A DNA stretch of 64,000 nucleotides, taken from CAJWPI01 sp964571215. GTDB taxonomy: Bacteria > Pseudomonadota > Gammaproteobacteria > Magnimaribacterales > Magnimaribacteraceae. A program made the position numbers and the translations under genes. A model generated the notes under the pieces. The model saw nothing but the letters and a program-made list of their open reading frames with translations. It was not told where the DNA came from and ran no database searches. Shown one piece after another: positions 36,166 to 45,773 of this stretch. The stretch lies in NCBI GenBank assembly GCA_964571215.1, contig CAZMZZ010000001.1:10574-74573 (forward strand), given 5' to 3'. How positions within the stretch are numbered: the first letter of the stretch is position 1; each line of letters begins with the position of its first letter.

Positions 36166-36863
36166 ACTTTAGAGGCATGTAATAAATAGTTGACGGCGAT
36201 ATCTTTACCTAACCAATAATGATCAGTTATAGGGTTATAGCTTAAGCCTACAGTCTTTAAAGTATTTAAGTTAGATTCTTTAAGCCATTTTGAAAGCTCA
36301 GACGGTTTAATAAATTTCGAATAGTCGTGAGTACCCTTTGGTAGAAGATTAAGTAAATATTCTGCTCCTATAATGGCAAATAAGTAAGAACGAGGGTTTC
36401 TATTTATTGTAGAAAGAAAAAGATCACCGTTTTGATTAAGAAGATCTGAACAGCTTTTTAGTATCTGAAAGGGTTGAGGAACATGTTCTAACATTTCTAA
36501 GCATGTTATTACATCAAACTTTGCTCTAGGTTCAATTTCTATGAACTCTTCTAGAGAAGCTTTTATATAAGTAACATTACTTTCCACTTGCTTGGCATGG
36601 CTTTTTGCAATCTTAATTGTCTTCTCTGATGCGTCTATAGCAGTAACAATTGCCCCAAGATCAGATAGAACTTCTGCCAATAGGCCGCCTCCGCAGCCCA
36701 CATCTAGGACTTGCTTGCCTGCTAAGCTAGTTCTTTCTTTTATAAAGTTAATTCTAAGAGGGTTAATTTGATGAAGAGACTTGAAGTCACCTTTTGGATT
36801 CCACCAGTCTTTTGCAAGCTCATTAAATTTTTCTACTTCCTCTTTATCTATATTTTGTTTCAT
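36162..36863 (-). CDS. ubiG: Ubiquinone biosynthesis O-methyltransferase UbiG
   Basis: SAM-dependent enzyme performing the O-methylations of ubiquinone synthesis. It has the family start EVEKFNELAKDWWNPKGDFK and LHQINPLRINFI, SAM motif VLDVGCGGGLLAE, and the later STINRNPRSYLFAIIGAEY. The ATG at 36863 was chosen over a TTG six bases upstream. It is divergent from the transhydrogenase genes across about 80 bases, and its stop overlaps the next gene (ATGA). Confidence 0.95.
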   Translation of the reverse strand: MKQNIDKEEVEKFNELAKDWWNPKGDFKSLHQINPLRINFIKERTSLAGKQVLDVGCGGGLLAEVLSDLGAIVTAIDASEKTIKIAKSHAKQVESNVTYIKASLEEFIEIEPRAKFDVITCLEMLEHVPQPFQILKSCSDLLNQNGDLFLSTINRNPRSYLFAIIGAEYLLNLLPKGTHDYSKFIKPSELSKWLKESNLNTLKTVGLSYNPITDHYWLGKDIAVNYLLHASKV

Positions 36864-36945
36864 AGTCAAAAAAAGATTAAGGCGACCTTCCTTATATTGT
36901 GTTAAATTAATTATTCTCTAAACATTAAATAACAGTTCATAAAAA

Positions 36946-38073
36946 GTGCAAATATTTTTTCCTATTGAAGAGGAATCAGAAAATAGAGTTAGTGTTCTTC
37001 CCGAGACAGTAAAAAGATTTACTGATATAGGAATAGATGTCAAGACTGAAGCAGGTATAGGTAAAAAACTCCATCTATTAGATTCTCTTTATCAAGAAGC
37101 AGGAGCAGAAGTTGTAAAGGACAGAAAAGCATCCCTGTCTTCTTCAGATATTATATGCAGAATCAATAAACCTCCACAGGAAGAGATCTCATTTTTAAAG
37201 AAAGAAGCAATACATATTAGTTTCTTAGATCCTTTTAATGAAATTCAACTTGTAAGGGAATTCAAAAATTTCTCAGTTTCTTCTATAAGTATGGAGTTAA
37301 TTCCCAGGATAACAAGGGCACAAAAAATGGATGCTCTTAGTTCACAGGCAAATTTAGGCGGGTACTCTGCAGTAATTGAGGCTTCAAAATATTTAAAGAA
37401 ATCTTTTCCTATGATGATGACGGCAGCTGGAACTATTTCTCCTAGTAAAGTCTTTGTAGTAGGAGTCGGAGTAGCTGGTTTACAAGCAATTGCAACAGCA
37501 AAAAGATTGGGAGCAAGAGTGGAAGCTTTTGATACTCGTCCTGTAGTAGAAGAGCAAGTTAAATCTTTGGGTGCTAGGTTTGTTCAAATTGATATTGGAA
37601 GTACGGAAGAAACTGAACAAGGGTATGCAAAAGAACTAACAAAGGATCAAGTTAAGCTACAACAAGAAAGAATGAAAAAGATATGTTCGAACTCTGATGT
37701 AGTAATCACTACTGCTCAAGTTTTTGGTAAATCAGCACCAAGGATAATTACACAAGAAATGCTTAGTGGGATGCAACCAGGGAGCGTAGTGTTAGATATG
37801 GCAGTAAATTCTGGAGGAAATGTTGAAGGCTCCATACCAAATGAGACTGTTGAATACAATGGTGTAACTATAATAGGCTTATCAAATTTGCCAGGACAAG
37901 TAGCTATGGATGCCTCTTTGGTATACGGAAGCAATTTGTTTAACTTAATTGAAGAATATTGGGATTCTGAAAACAAGAATTTTAACTTTGATCTACAAGA
38001 CGAGATTTTATCTGGATGTGTTGTAACTCACTTAGGCCAAGTAGTTAATAAGGCCATTAAACAAAAAATTTAA
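36946..38073 (+). CDS. pntAA: NAD(P) transhydrogenase alpha-1 subunit
   Basis: Soluble NAD(H)-binding domain I of proton-translocating transhydrogenase, here a separate 375-aa protein without membrane helices. The start is GTG (QIFFPIEEESENRVSVLPE). Other motifs are RAQKMDALSSQANLGGY, the Rossmann VFVVGVGVAGLQAIATAKRLGA and TTAQVFGKSAPRIITQEM. In E. coli this is fused to the membrane part; the split form seen here is the alphaproteobacterial (Rhodospirillum) style. It is followed by pntAB after 2 bases. Confidence 0.95.
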   Translation: MQIFFPIEEESENRVSVLPETVKRFTDIGIDVKTEAGIGKKLHLLDSLYQEAGAEVVKDRKASLSSSDIICRINKPPQEEISFLKKEAIHISFLDPFNEIQLVREFKNFSVSSISMELIPRITRAQKMDALSSQANLGGYSAVIEASKYLKKSFPMMMTAAGTISPSKVFVVGVGVAGLQAIATAKRLGARVEAFDTRPVVEEQVKSLGARFVQIDIGSTEETEQGYAKELTKDQVKLQQERMKKICSNSDVVITTAQVFGKSAPRIITQEMLSGMQPGSVVLDMAVNSGGNVEGSIPNETVEYNGVTIIGLSNLPGQVAMDASLVYGSNLFNLIEEYWDSENKNFNFDLQDEILSGCVVTHLGQVVNKAIKQKI

Positions 38074-38075
38074 TT

Positions 38076-38372
38076 ATGGAAACTGAGATAACTTTGCTTT
38101 TATTTATTCTTGTACTAAGTATTTTTTTAGGGTTCGAACTTATTTCAAAAGTTCCTTCTACACTTCATACTCCTTTAATGTCCGGAGCAAATGCAATTTC
38201 TGGGATTACTTTGGTTGGGGCTTTACTTGCTTCAGGCGCAGGTGTTTTGTCTGAACCTATAACAGTTATGCTCGGAACAGCAGCAGTTATTTTTGCAACT
38301 ATAAATGTGGTGGGTGGATATTTAGTGACAAATAGAATGTTATCTATGTTTAAGAAGAAGGATGCTGAATGA
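38076..38372 (+). CDS. pntAB: NAD(P) transhydrogenase alpha-2 subunit
   Basis: Small membrane subunit (98 aa) with three transmembrane segments. It matches PntAB: LGFELISKVPSTLHTPLMSG, ANAISGITLVGALL and ATINVVGGYLVTNRMLSMFK. With PntB it forms the proton channel domain II. Its stop overlaps the pntB ATG by four bases. Confidence 0.95.
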   Translation: METEITLLLFILVLSIFLGFELISKVPSTLHTPLMSGANAISGITLVGALLASGAGVLSEPITVMLGTAAVIFATINVVGGYLVTNRMLSMFKKKDAE

Positions 38373-39778
38373 TATTTCTTGAAGAACTAAACGTCCCATT
38401 AATTGTAAATCTTTTATATATCTTATCTTCTATGCTTTTCATATTTGGTTTGAAAATGCTCGGTTCTCCAGAAACAGCAAGAAGAGGGAATCTAGTTTCT
38501 TCATCTGGAATGCTGTTAGCAATTATAGTTACTCTCTTAGATCAGCATATTATTGACTTTAGCTGGATTATTATTGGGCTACTAATAGGCTCCTGCATAG
38601 GTTATTTTGCTGCCACTAAAGTAAAAATGACCTCAATGCCTGAAATGGTAGCTTTATTCAATGGCTTTGGTGGTATAGCCAGTTTGCTGGTTGGTTCAGC
38701 AGAGTATCTCAGCAATATTGGATTAAATATAGCACCATTAATAGCCATCTTTCTTACAGTACTAATAGGAGGAGTCACTTTTTCTGGAAGTTTAATTGCA
38801 TGGGGAAAACTCTCAGAAGTTATCAGTGGAAAACCTTTACTCTATAAAGGTCAGCAAATAGTTAACTTTTTACTATTAGTATGTCTCTTCACGTGTGGTG
38901 TAGAAATGATCTTTACTCAAGGATTATTTACTGAGACTCAATATCAAATATTAGGCCTTATTTGTATTCTTGCTTTCGTTTTAGGAATATTTCTAGTAAT
39001 TCCCATCGGTGGCGCTGACATGCCTGTGGTGATAGCTATACTAAACAGTTTTTCTGGTTTAGCTGCTTGTGCTGCAGGGTTTGTTATAGAAAACAATGTT
39101 CTAATTGTAGCAGGTGCTTTAGTAGGTGCTAGTGGATTAATTCTAACCAATATAATGTGCAAGGCAATGAACCGTTCCTTAGCTAATGTACTTTTTAGTG
39201 GTTTTGGAGCTGTTAAGGACTTAAGTTCAGGAGGACAAGATGAGCAGGGAGAGGTTAAGCCAATAAGTTCTTCGGATACTTATCTGATATTAGAAGCTTC
39301 TTCATCAGTCTTGATAGTACCAGGTTATGGAATGGCAGTGGCACAAGCGCAACACGTCGTTAGAGAACTTGGGGAGTTATTAGAAGCAAATGGTACGGAA
39401 GTAAAATATGTTATTCATCCTGTTGCAGGTCGTATGCCAGGACATATGAATGTTCTTTTAGCTGAAGCCAACGTTTCATATGATGTTCTAGTTGAGCCAG
39501 AAGATGTAAACCCGATTATGGATACAGTTGATGTTTGTATAGTTATAGGTGCAAATGATGTAGTGAATCCGGATGCAAAGGAGAATGAAGGAAGCCCAAT
39601 ATACGGTATGCCGATTATTGAAGTAGATAGAGCAAGGACAACATTTGTATTAAAAAGATCTATGGCATCTGGGTTTGCAGGAATACAAAATCCATTATTT
39701 TTTAAATCTAATACTAGAATGTTGTTTGGTGATGCTAAGGATTCTGTTTCTGCTTTAGTTACTGAATTTAAAGCTTAA
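38369..39778 (+). CDS. pntB: NAD(P) transhydrogenase beta subunit
   Basis: Contains the remaining membrane helices of domain II (residues about 7-265) and the NADP(H)-binding domain III (about 290-469). Domain III is marked by VPGYGMAVAQAQHVVRELGE, HPVAGRMPGHMNVLLAEA and YGMPIIEVDRARTTFVLKRS. It couples hydride transfer from NADH to NADP+ with proton entry, supplying NADPH. It is the last gene of pntAA-pntAB-pntB; a 157-base spacer separates it from gyrA. Confidence 0.96.
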   Translation: MIFLEELNVPLIVNLLYILSSMLFIFGLKMLGSPETARRGNLVSSSGMLLAIIVTLLDQHIIDFSWIIIGLLIGSCIGYFAATKVKMTSMPEMVALFNGFGGIASLLVGSAEYLSNIGLNIAPLIAIFLTVLIGGVTFSGSLIAWGKLSEVISGKPLLYKGQQIVNFLLLVCLFTCGVEMIFTQGLFTETQYQILGLICILAFVLGIFLVIPIGGADMPVVIAILNSFSGLAACAAGFVIENNVLIVAGALVGASGLILTNIMCKAMNRSLANVLFSGFGAVKDLSSGGQDEQGEVKPISSSDTYLILEASSSVLIVPGYGMAVAQAQHVVRELGELLEANGTEVKYVIHPVAGRMPGHMNVLLAEANVSYDVLVEPEDVNPIMDTVDVCIVIGANDVVNPDAKENEGSPIYGMPIIEVDRARTTFVLKRSMASGFAGIQNPLFFKSNTRMLFGDAKDSVSALVTEFKA

Positions 39779-39817
39779 TTTTTCTCCTTTATTTAATTGA
39801 TTTAAACCCCTTTTTTT

Positions 39818-39848
39818 ACTTGGAATATGATAAAATTCTAATCCAAGT
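39818..39848. repeat. Inverted repeat in the pntB-gyrA spacer
   Basis: ACTTGGA (39818-39824) and TCCAAGT (39842-39848) form a perfect 7-base inverted repeat with a 17-base AT-rich centre. A further TCCAAG is at 39865-39870. It lies upstream of gyrA in the longest gene-free stretch of the window. It could be an operator or a weak stem; no T-run follows. The rest of the spacer is AT-rich, with TATATA about 15 bases before the gyrA ATG and nothing else I can name. Confidence 0.35.
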
Positions 39849-39935
39849 TGAAAATTCTATTCAATCCAAGAAAACCAATAGTTATAGGCCTTTCAAAGGT
39901 CTGTTCTTCGTTCAATTTTGTATATATAAATTAAT

Positions 39936-42479
39936 ATGAATGAGTCATTAATTAGTGAAATAATACCTGTTAATCTTGAAGAAGAGTTAAAGCAATCTTA
40001 TTTAGATTATGCGATGAGCGTAATTGTAGGACGAGCTCTTCCTGATGCTAGAGATGGACTGAAGCCAGTTCATAGGAGGGTCTTGTATGCTATGCACGGA
40101 TTGAATAACGATTGGAATAGACCACACAGAAAGTCAGCAAGAATAGTAGGTGAAGTAATAGGAAGGTACCACCCTCACGGAGATGGAGCTGCTTACGATA
40201 CTATAGTAAGAATGGCTCAATGGTTTAGTATGAGATATCCCCTGGTAGACCCTCAAGGAAACTTTGGTTCAATGGATGGAGATCCTCCTGCCGCTCAACG
40301 TTATACAGAAGTAAGGATGTCCAAGATAGCACACGAGCTTTTAACAGACTTAGAAAAGGATACAGTAAATTTTGTAAATAACTTTGATGATACAGAAACT
40401 ATGCCAGAGGTTTTTCCTTCGAAAATACCTAACCTATTGATTAATGGTTCTTCAGGAATAGCAGTAGGAATGGCAACAAATATGCCACCTCATAACTTAA
40501 ATGAAACAATATCAGCCTGTTTAGAGTTTATAGAAAACCCTGATGTGTCAATAGAGAAACTAGTAAGCATGATGCCTGGACCAGACTTTCCTACAGGAGG
40601 AATAATCAATGGTAGATCAGGTATCCTAAACGCATATCAGTCTGGTAAAGGAAAAGTACAGATAAGAGCTAAAACTATTATTGAAGATGAGGATTCTGAT
40701 TCTGTTACTAAGATTGTTATCACAGAAATGCCATATATGGTTAATAAAGCAAGATTAATAGAAAAAATAGCTGAACTATCAAGAGATAAGAAGATAGAAG
40801 GCATAAGAGAAATAAGAGATGAATCAGACAAAGATGGTGTAAGGGTAGTAATAGAGATGAAATCTGGACAAATCCCTGATGTAGTTCTAAATAATCTATT
40901 TTCTCAGACTCAGATGCAGACTGTTTTTGGTATTAATAATGTTGCTTTAGTTGAAGGGAAACCAACCTTACTAAGTCTTAGACAAATACTAGAAGTTTTT
41001 GTTAACCATAGAAAGGCAGTTGTATCTAGAAGAACTCTTTTCGATTTAAAAAAAGCTAGAGAAAGAGGACATGTATTAGAAGGCCTTTCAATTGCTTTGG
41101 CAAATATTGACGCCATGATTGAGTTAATTAAGAAGTGCAAAGACGGTGTAGAGGCAAAATCAAAATTATTATCAAAAAAATGGAAACCAGGTAACGTAAT
41201 GAATATGCTAAAAAAAGCAGGATCAGAAGCTTGTAGGCCTGAAGAAATAGAGGACTCAATAGGATTAATTGGAAAAACATACCAATTATCTGAACAGCAA
41301 GCACAAGCCATACTTGATATGCGTCTTCAAAGGCTGACTGGTCTTGAACAAGATAGATTGATTCAAGAATACGAACAAATAATTGACCATATAATTGATC
41401 TAACTCAAATTTTGTCTGATCCCAATAGATTAGTCAAAGAAATTACCGAAGAACTAAAAGAGATTCAAGAAACTTATGGAGATGATAGAAAAACAGCAAT
41501 TCAAGATTCTGTTGCAGATTTTAAAACAGAAGATCTTATAACACCTGAAGATAGGGTAGTCACTATTTCACATCAAGGTTATGCTAAAACTCAACCACTT
41601 GAGGAATATAAAGCTCAAAAGAGAGGTGGAACTGGGAAAACAGCAGCTTCAGTAAAAGATGAAGATTTTGTCGAACAACTATTAATAGCAAATACCCATA
41701 CAACTCTTCTTTGTTTTTCTAACTTAGGACAGGTGTACTGGTTAAAAGTCTATCAAATACCTTTAGCTGGTAGATCTGCAAAGGGAAGGCCTCTTGTAAA
41801 CCTAATTCAGCTTAAGGAAGGAGAGAGAATTACAAGCATGGTAGCAGTTGAGAAATATGATTCTGAACATTATATCTTTATGTCAACTAGAAAGGGTGTA
41901 GTAAAAAAGACCTCTCTTATGGAATTTTCTAATCAAAGAAAAGGAGGTAAAAAAGCAATAACTCTGCTAGAAGGAGATGAGCTTGTAGGAACAACAATTA
42001 CTGATGGTAAAAAACATATAATGTTAGTTTCAAATGCAGGTAAGGCAGCTCATTTCTCAGAGTCAGAAGTTAGAGCTATGGGAAGAGTTGCTAGAGGTGT
42101 AAGAGGTATAAAGCTTCAAGACGAACAATTTGTGATTTCTCTTATAGTTCCTTCTGAAGAAACTTCTATCTTAACAGTAAGCCAGAATGGGTTTGGTAAA
42201 CGTTCAAATTCCGAAGATTTTAGGAGAACGAGGAGAGGTGCAAAGGGTGTTATAGCTATGCAAACTTCTGATCGTAATGGAAATTTAATAGGAGCTGCAC
42301 AAGTAAAAGGTGATGATGAGGTTATGTTGATTTCAGATAAAGGTATGTTAGTTAGAACGAGAGTGTCAGAAATAAATATCATAGGCAGAAATACTCAGGG
42401 GGTTAAAGTTATTCGTTTAAAGGATGGAGAGAGTCTTATCAGTTTAGCTTCAATAAGCGAAAAATTTATGTCTGACTAA
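39936..42479 (+). CDS. gyrA: DNA gyrase subunit A
   Basis: Breakage-reunion subunit of DNA gyrase (847 aa). The catalytic Tyr is residue 123 ([10 protein letters not shown]). The N-terminal [17 protein letters not shown] and the winged-helix region [17 protein letters not shown] are clear. The C-terminal beta-pinwheel bears a GyrA box (QKRGGTGK). The residue matching E. coli Ser83 is Gly84, which is of interest for quinolone response. It heads the serC-pheA-hisC-tyrA-aroA-cmk-rpsA run, the common Pseudomonas-type order. Confidence 0.97.
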   Translation: MNESLISEIIPVNLEEELKQSYLDYAMSVIVGRALPDARDGLKPVHRRVLYAMHGLNNDWNRPHRKSARIVGEVIGRYHPHGDGAAYDTIVRMAQWFSMRYPLVDPQGNFGSMDGDPPAAQRYTEVRMSKIAHELLTDLEKDTVNFVNNFDDTETMPEVFPSKIPNLLINGSSGIAVGMATNMPPHNLNETISACLEFIENPDVSIEKLVSMMPGPDFPTGGIINGRSGILNAYQSGKGKVQIRAKTIIEDEDSDSVTKIVITEMPYMVNKARLIEKIAELSRDKKIEGIREIRDESDKDGVRVVIEMKSGQIPDVVLNNLFSQTQMQTVFGINNVALVEGKPTLLSLRQILEVFVNHRKAVVSRRTLFDLKKARERGHVLEGLSIALANIDAMIELIKKCKDGVEAKSKLLSKKWKPGNVMNMLKKAGSEACRPEEIEDSIGLIGKTYQLSEQQAQAILDMRLQRLTGLEQDRLIQEYEQIIDHIIDLTQILSDPNRLVKEITEELKEIQETYGDDRKTAIQDSVADFKTEDLITPEDRVVTISHQGYAKTQPLEEYKAQKRGGTGKTAASVKDEDFVEQLLIANTHTTLLCFSNLGQVYWLKVYQIPLAGRSAKGRPLVNLIQLKEGERITSMVAVEKYDSEHYIFMSTRKGVVKKTSLMEFSNQRKGGKKAITLLEGDELVGTTITDGKKHIMLVSNAGKAAHFSESEVRAMGRVARGVRGIKLQDEQFVISLIVPSEETSILTVSQNGFGKRSNSEDFRRTRRGAKGVIAMQTSDRNGNLIGAAQVKGDDEVMLISDKGMLVRTRVSEINIIGRNTQGVKVIRLKDGESLISLASISEKFMSD

Positions 42480-42501
42480 AATGTCATGAGATAAGAAAAA
42501 A

Positions 42502-43581
42502 ATGAAGCGAAAATTTAACTTTGGTGCTGGTCCTGCTACCCTTCCTTTACCTGTTTTAGAAGAAGTACAAGAAGAGGTTCTTGACTGGAAGGGTCTTGGA
42601 GTTTCTGTTCTGGAGATAAGTCATAGAAGTGATGATTTTCAAGAAATGGCTTTCCAAGCAACTCAGGATTTTATTGATTTGCTATCTATTCCTGATAACT
42701 ATTGTGTAATTTTTTTACATGGTGGTGCTTCACTTCAAATGTCTATGATTCCTCTTAACTTTTCAAAATTAGATGAAGTGGTTAGTTATGTAAACTCTGG
42801 TTATTGGGCTGGAAAGGCCATTAATCAAGCAAAGAAATATAACAAAGTTGAGATCTGTGCAAGTTCAGAAGAAAAAAACTTTAATTATTTTCCTCAGCAA
42901 AATACCTGGAAAATTAATTCTCAATCCAATTATATTCATATTACTCCAAATGAGACTATTGGAGGAGTGGCACTCAGGTCTTTAAAAGAAACAACGGTTC
43001 CTTTAATTGCAGATTATTCATCGAGCATCCTTTCAGAACCTATACAGGTATCTAATTTTGGGGTTATTTATGGAGGAGCTCAGAAGAATATAGGTCCAGC
43101 AGGGTTGGGCTTTGCAATAATTAAAAAAGATCTTTTAGGGGGAGCAGAAGAATTTGTCCCCACAATGCTTAATTACACTACTTATCAAAAAAATAATTCT
43201 ATGTATAACACCCCCCCAACTTTTGCTTGGTATGTAGCTGGAAAAGTTTTTAAATGGTTAAAATCTATGGGTGGGTTAAAAGAAATACACAAAACTAATT
43301 TAAACAAAGCTAATAAACTTTATAAATTTATAGATCAATCTGATCTTTATTTTAATAATATAGAAGAATCTTCAAGATCTATTATGAATATACCGTTTCT
43401 ATTAAGGCAAGAGTCATTAAATTCAAGGTTTTTAGACCAATCGGTTAAAAGAGATCTTTTTGCTCTTAAAGGTCATAGATCTGTTGGCGGTATGAGAGCT
43501 AGTATCTACAACGCAATGCCAGAAGAGGGAGTAGATTGTTTAATAGAGTTTATGGCTGAATTCGAAAAGGATAATCTGTAG
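42502..43581 (+). CDS. serC: Phosphoserine aminotransferase
   Basis: PLP enzyme making phosphoserine from 3-phosphohydroxypyruvate; it also serves pyridoxine synthesis. Markers are the start FNFGAGPATLPLPVLEE, VLEISHRSDDFQEM, HGGASLQMSMIPLN, YGGAQKNIGPAGLGFAII (with the PLP Lys) and GHRSVGGMRASIYNAMPEEG. The length of 359 aa is normal. It lies 22 bases after gyrA and 4 before pheA. Confidence 0.96.
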   Translation: MKRKFNFGAGPATLPLPVLEEVQEEVLDWKGLGVSVLEISHRSDDFQEMAFQATQDFIDLLSIPDNYCVIFLHGGASLQMSMIPLNFSKLDEVVSYVNSGYWAGKAINQAKKYNKVEICASSEEKNFNYFPQQNTWKINSQSNYIHITPNETIGGVALRSLKETTVPLIADYSSSILSEPIQVSNFGVIYGGAQKNIGPAGLGFAIIKKDLLGGAEEFVPTMLNYTTYQKNNSMYNTPPTFAWYVAGKVFKWLKSMGGLKEIHKTNLNKANKLYKFIDQSDLYFNNIEESSRSIMNIPFLLRQESLNSRFLDQSVKRDLFALKGHRSVGGMRASIYNAMPEEGVDCLIEFMAEFEKDNL

Positions 43582-43585
43582 ATTC

Positions 43586-44665
43586 ATGTCTGAAAAAAAA
43601 GAACTCATAAAATTTAGAAATTTGATAGAAGAGATAGATGCAAGTTTGCTATCTCATTTGAACAAAAGGCTAGAATATTCTAGAGATATTTCAAAAATAG
43701 AAGGAGAAAAAAAATTCGTTTATAGGCCTGAAGTTGAAGCAAAGATTTTAAATAAGTTACAGTCTTTAAATAAAGGTCCTTTGGAGGAACAACAAGTTAA
43801 TACAATTTTTAGAGAGATTATTGCTATTTGCAGAACTAACCAAGAATCTATTCAAGTTTCTTTTCTTGGACCTGAAGGAACTTTTTCTGAAGCTGCTGCT
43901 AAAGAAAATTTTGGTAATGAGGTAAATACAAAACCATCAGAGAGTATAGAGGGAGTATTTAGAGATGTAAGTGAAGGTAATGATTCTTATGGTATCGTAC
44001 CTATAGAAAATTCTACCGAGGGATCAGTTAATATAACCCTTGATTGTTTATCTTCTTTTGATTTAAAGATTTGTGGTGAAATAGAAATGAATATCCATCA
44101 TAGTCTTATGGGATCTAATAGAGCTTTACCTAGGGATAATTTTGAAATACATGCTCACGAACAAACATTAGCTCAATGTAGACATTGGTTGGATTCCTAT
44201 TGTCCTAGGGTAAAGAAAGTTGCTGTTTCTAGTAATGCTGTAGCTGCGAAAAATGCTGTTAGTAAAGACAATGTTCTTGCAATAGCAGGTAGTTTAGCAG
44301 CTGAAAAATATGGATTAGAAATTATCAAAAGTAATATAGAAGATTATTCTAATAACACTACAAGATTTATAATTTTAGGCCATCAAGAAGGAAGGATTTC
44401 TGGCAAAGACAAAACTTCTTTAATTATTACTACAAAAAATGAACCCGGCGCTCTTTATAATGTTCTAAAACCAATAAATAAGAATAAACTTAATCTAACT
44501 CACATAGCCTATAGACCTTCAAAGAATGACAAATGGCATTATTCTTTTTTCTTAGATTTAGACAGACACTTAGAAGATAAAAAAATGTCTAATTTGTTAA
44601 AAGAATTAAGAAATATTCAAGTCAGTATTAAGATTTTAGGGTCCTACCCAAGGGCAATTAATTAA
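43586..44665 (+). CDS. pheA: Chorismate mutase-prephenate dehydratase
   Basis: Bifunctional P-protein leading to phenylalanine. It has an AroQ chorismate mutase domain (about 5-90), then prephenate dehydratase (about 91-268) with FLGPEGTFSEAAA, VPIENSTEGSV and the catalytic TRF at 259-261 (NNTTRFIIL). A C-terminal ACT domain follows. In the ACT domain the phenylalanine-binding motif usually written ESRP reads AYRP (308-311), and GALV reads GALY (288-291). Feedback control by Phe may therefore be altered. It lies between serC and hisC with 4-base gaps. Confidence 0.94.
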   Translation: MSEKKELIKFRNLIEEIDASLLSHLNKRLEYSRDISKIEGEKKFVYRPEVEAKILNKLQSLNKGPLEEQQVNTIFREIIAICRTNQESIQVSFLGPEGTFSEAAAKENFGNEVNTKPSESIEGVFRDVSEGNDSYGIVPIENSTEGSVNITLDCLSSFDLKICGEIEMNIHHSLMGSNRALPRDNFEIHAHEQTLAQCRHWLDSYCPRVKKVAVSSNAVAAKNAVSKDNVLAIAGSLAAEKYGLEIIKSNIEDYSNNTTRFIILGHQEGRISGKDKTSLIITTKNEPGALYNVLKPINKNKLNLTHIAYRPSKNDKWHYSFFLDLDRHLEDKKMSNLLKELRNIQVSIKILGSYPRAIN

Positions 44666-44669
44666 CAAC

Positions 44670-45773
44670 ATGAAAACGAATATAGAAGACCTGCTCAATC
44701 CAGGTATCAAAAAGTTAGTACCCTATGAACCAGGAAAACCTATAGAACATATTGAAAAAGACCTAGGTATAAAGAATGTTATTAAGCTTGCAAGTAATGA
44801 AAACCCTTTAGGTCCTAGTCCAAAAGCTCTCAAGGCAATTCAAGAATCTTTAAAGGATCTTAATAGATATCCAGATGGAAATGGCTCCAGACTCAAAGAA
44901 TGTTTAAGCCAAGAATATAAAGTGAGTGCAGATAGAATAACCCTGGGGAATGGCTCCAATGACATTATAGAGTTCATAGCAAGATGCTTTTTACGCAATG
45001 GTGATAATGCTATTTTTTCAAAATATGCTTTTGCAGTATACCCCCTGGTAATTCAATCAATGGGAGCTGAAGGAATAGAAGTTCCTACTACCAATTGGGG
45101 CCATGATCTTCAATTAATGAAAGATGCAATCAATAAGAAAACTAGAATTATATTTATAGCAAATCCTAATAACCCCACAGGAACTTTTTTAGAAAAAACT
45201 GAATTAACAAAATTTCTAGAGGAAATCCCTAAAAATATTTTAGTTCTTTTAGATCAAGCTTATTTTGATTACTCAAATTATGAAAAAGAAGATATCCAAT
45301 TACCCCTTACTGAAAGTTTTCCTAATCTTATCATCTCCAGAACCTTTTCAAAGGCTTATGGATTAGCTGGACTTAGGGTAGGATATTCAGTTTCATCAAA
45401 GAGAATTTCCGATTACTTTAATAGAATTAGGCAACCTTTTAATGTAAATTCTTTGGCTTTGAAAGCAGCAGAATACGCTCTAGATGATAAAGAACATTTA
45501 TCAAACTCTTTGGAACTTAATAAGCTTGGGAAGGAAGACCTATATAAATTTTTTGATTCCATAGGTTACGAATTCATTCAATCTTATGCAAATTTTATTT
45601 GTTTCGATTGTAAGCAAAATTCAAAAGAATTGTTTTTAAAATTATTGCAAAAAGGAGTAATAGCAAGACCTATGGAAGTATATGGCATGCCAAATCATTT
45701 GAGAGTTACTATTGGACTTGTTGAAGAAAATACATTTTTTAAAGAAAAACTTTTATCTCTTATTGATCATTAA
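44670..45773 (+). CDS. hisC: Histidinol-phosphate/aromatic aminotransferase HisC
   Basis: Class I/II PLP aminotransferase of 367 aa: VIKLASNENPLGPSPKAL, RYPDGNGSRLKECL, IFIANPNNPTGT, and the PLP-Lys region SRTFSKAYGLAGLRVGY. By sequence it is HisC. Its place between pheA and tyrA suggests that it also, or mainly, transaminates prephenate, phenylpyruvate or hydroxyphenylpyruvate, as proposed for the HisC2 of this cluster in related bacteria. Its stop directly abuts the tyrA ATG. Confidence 0.92.
   Translation: MKTNIEDLLNPGIKKLVPYEPGKPIEHIEKDLGIKNVIKLASNENPLGPSPKALKAIQESLKDLNRYPDGNGSRLKECLSQEYKVSADRITLGNGSNDIIEFIARCFLRNGDNAIFSKYAFAVYPLVIQSMGAEGIEVPTTNWGHDLQLMKDAINKKTRIIFIANPNNPTGTFLEKTELTKFLEEIPKNILVLLDQAYFDYSNYEKEDIQLPLTESFPNLIISRTFSKAYGLAGLRVGYSVSSKRISDYFNRIRQPFNVNSLALKAAEYALDDKEHLSNSLELNKLGKEDLYKFFDSIGYEFIQSYANFICFDCKQNSKELFLKLLQKGVIARPMEVYGMPNHLRVTIGLVEENTFFKEKLLSLIDH

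Noticed and set aside
40910..41311. 133-aa minus-strand frame opposite gyrA
   Set aside because: No motif or start signal, and it is entirely within a highly conserved gene.
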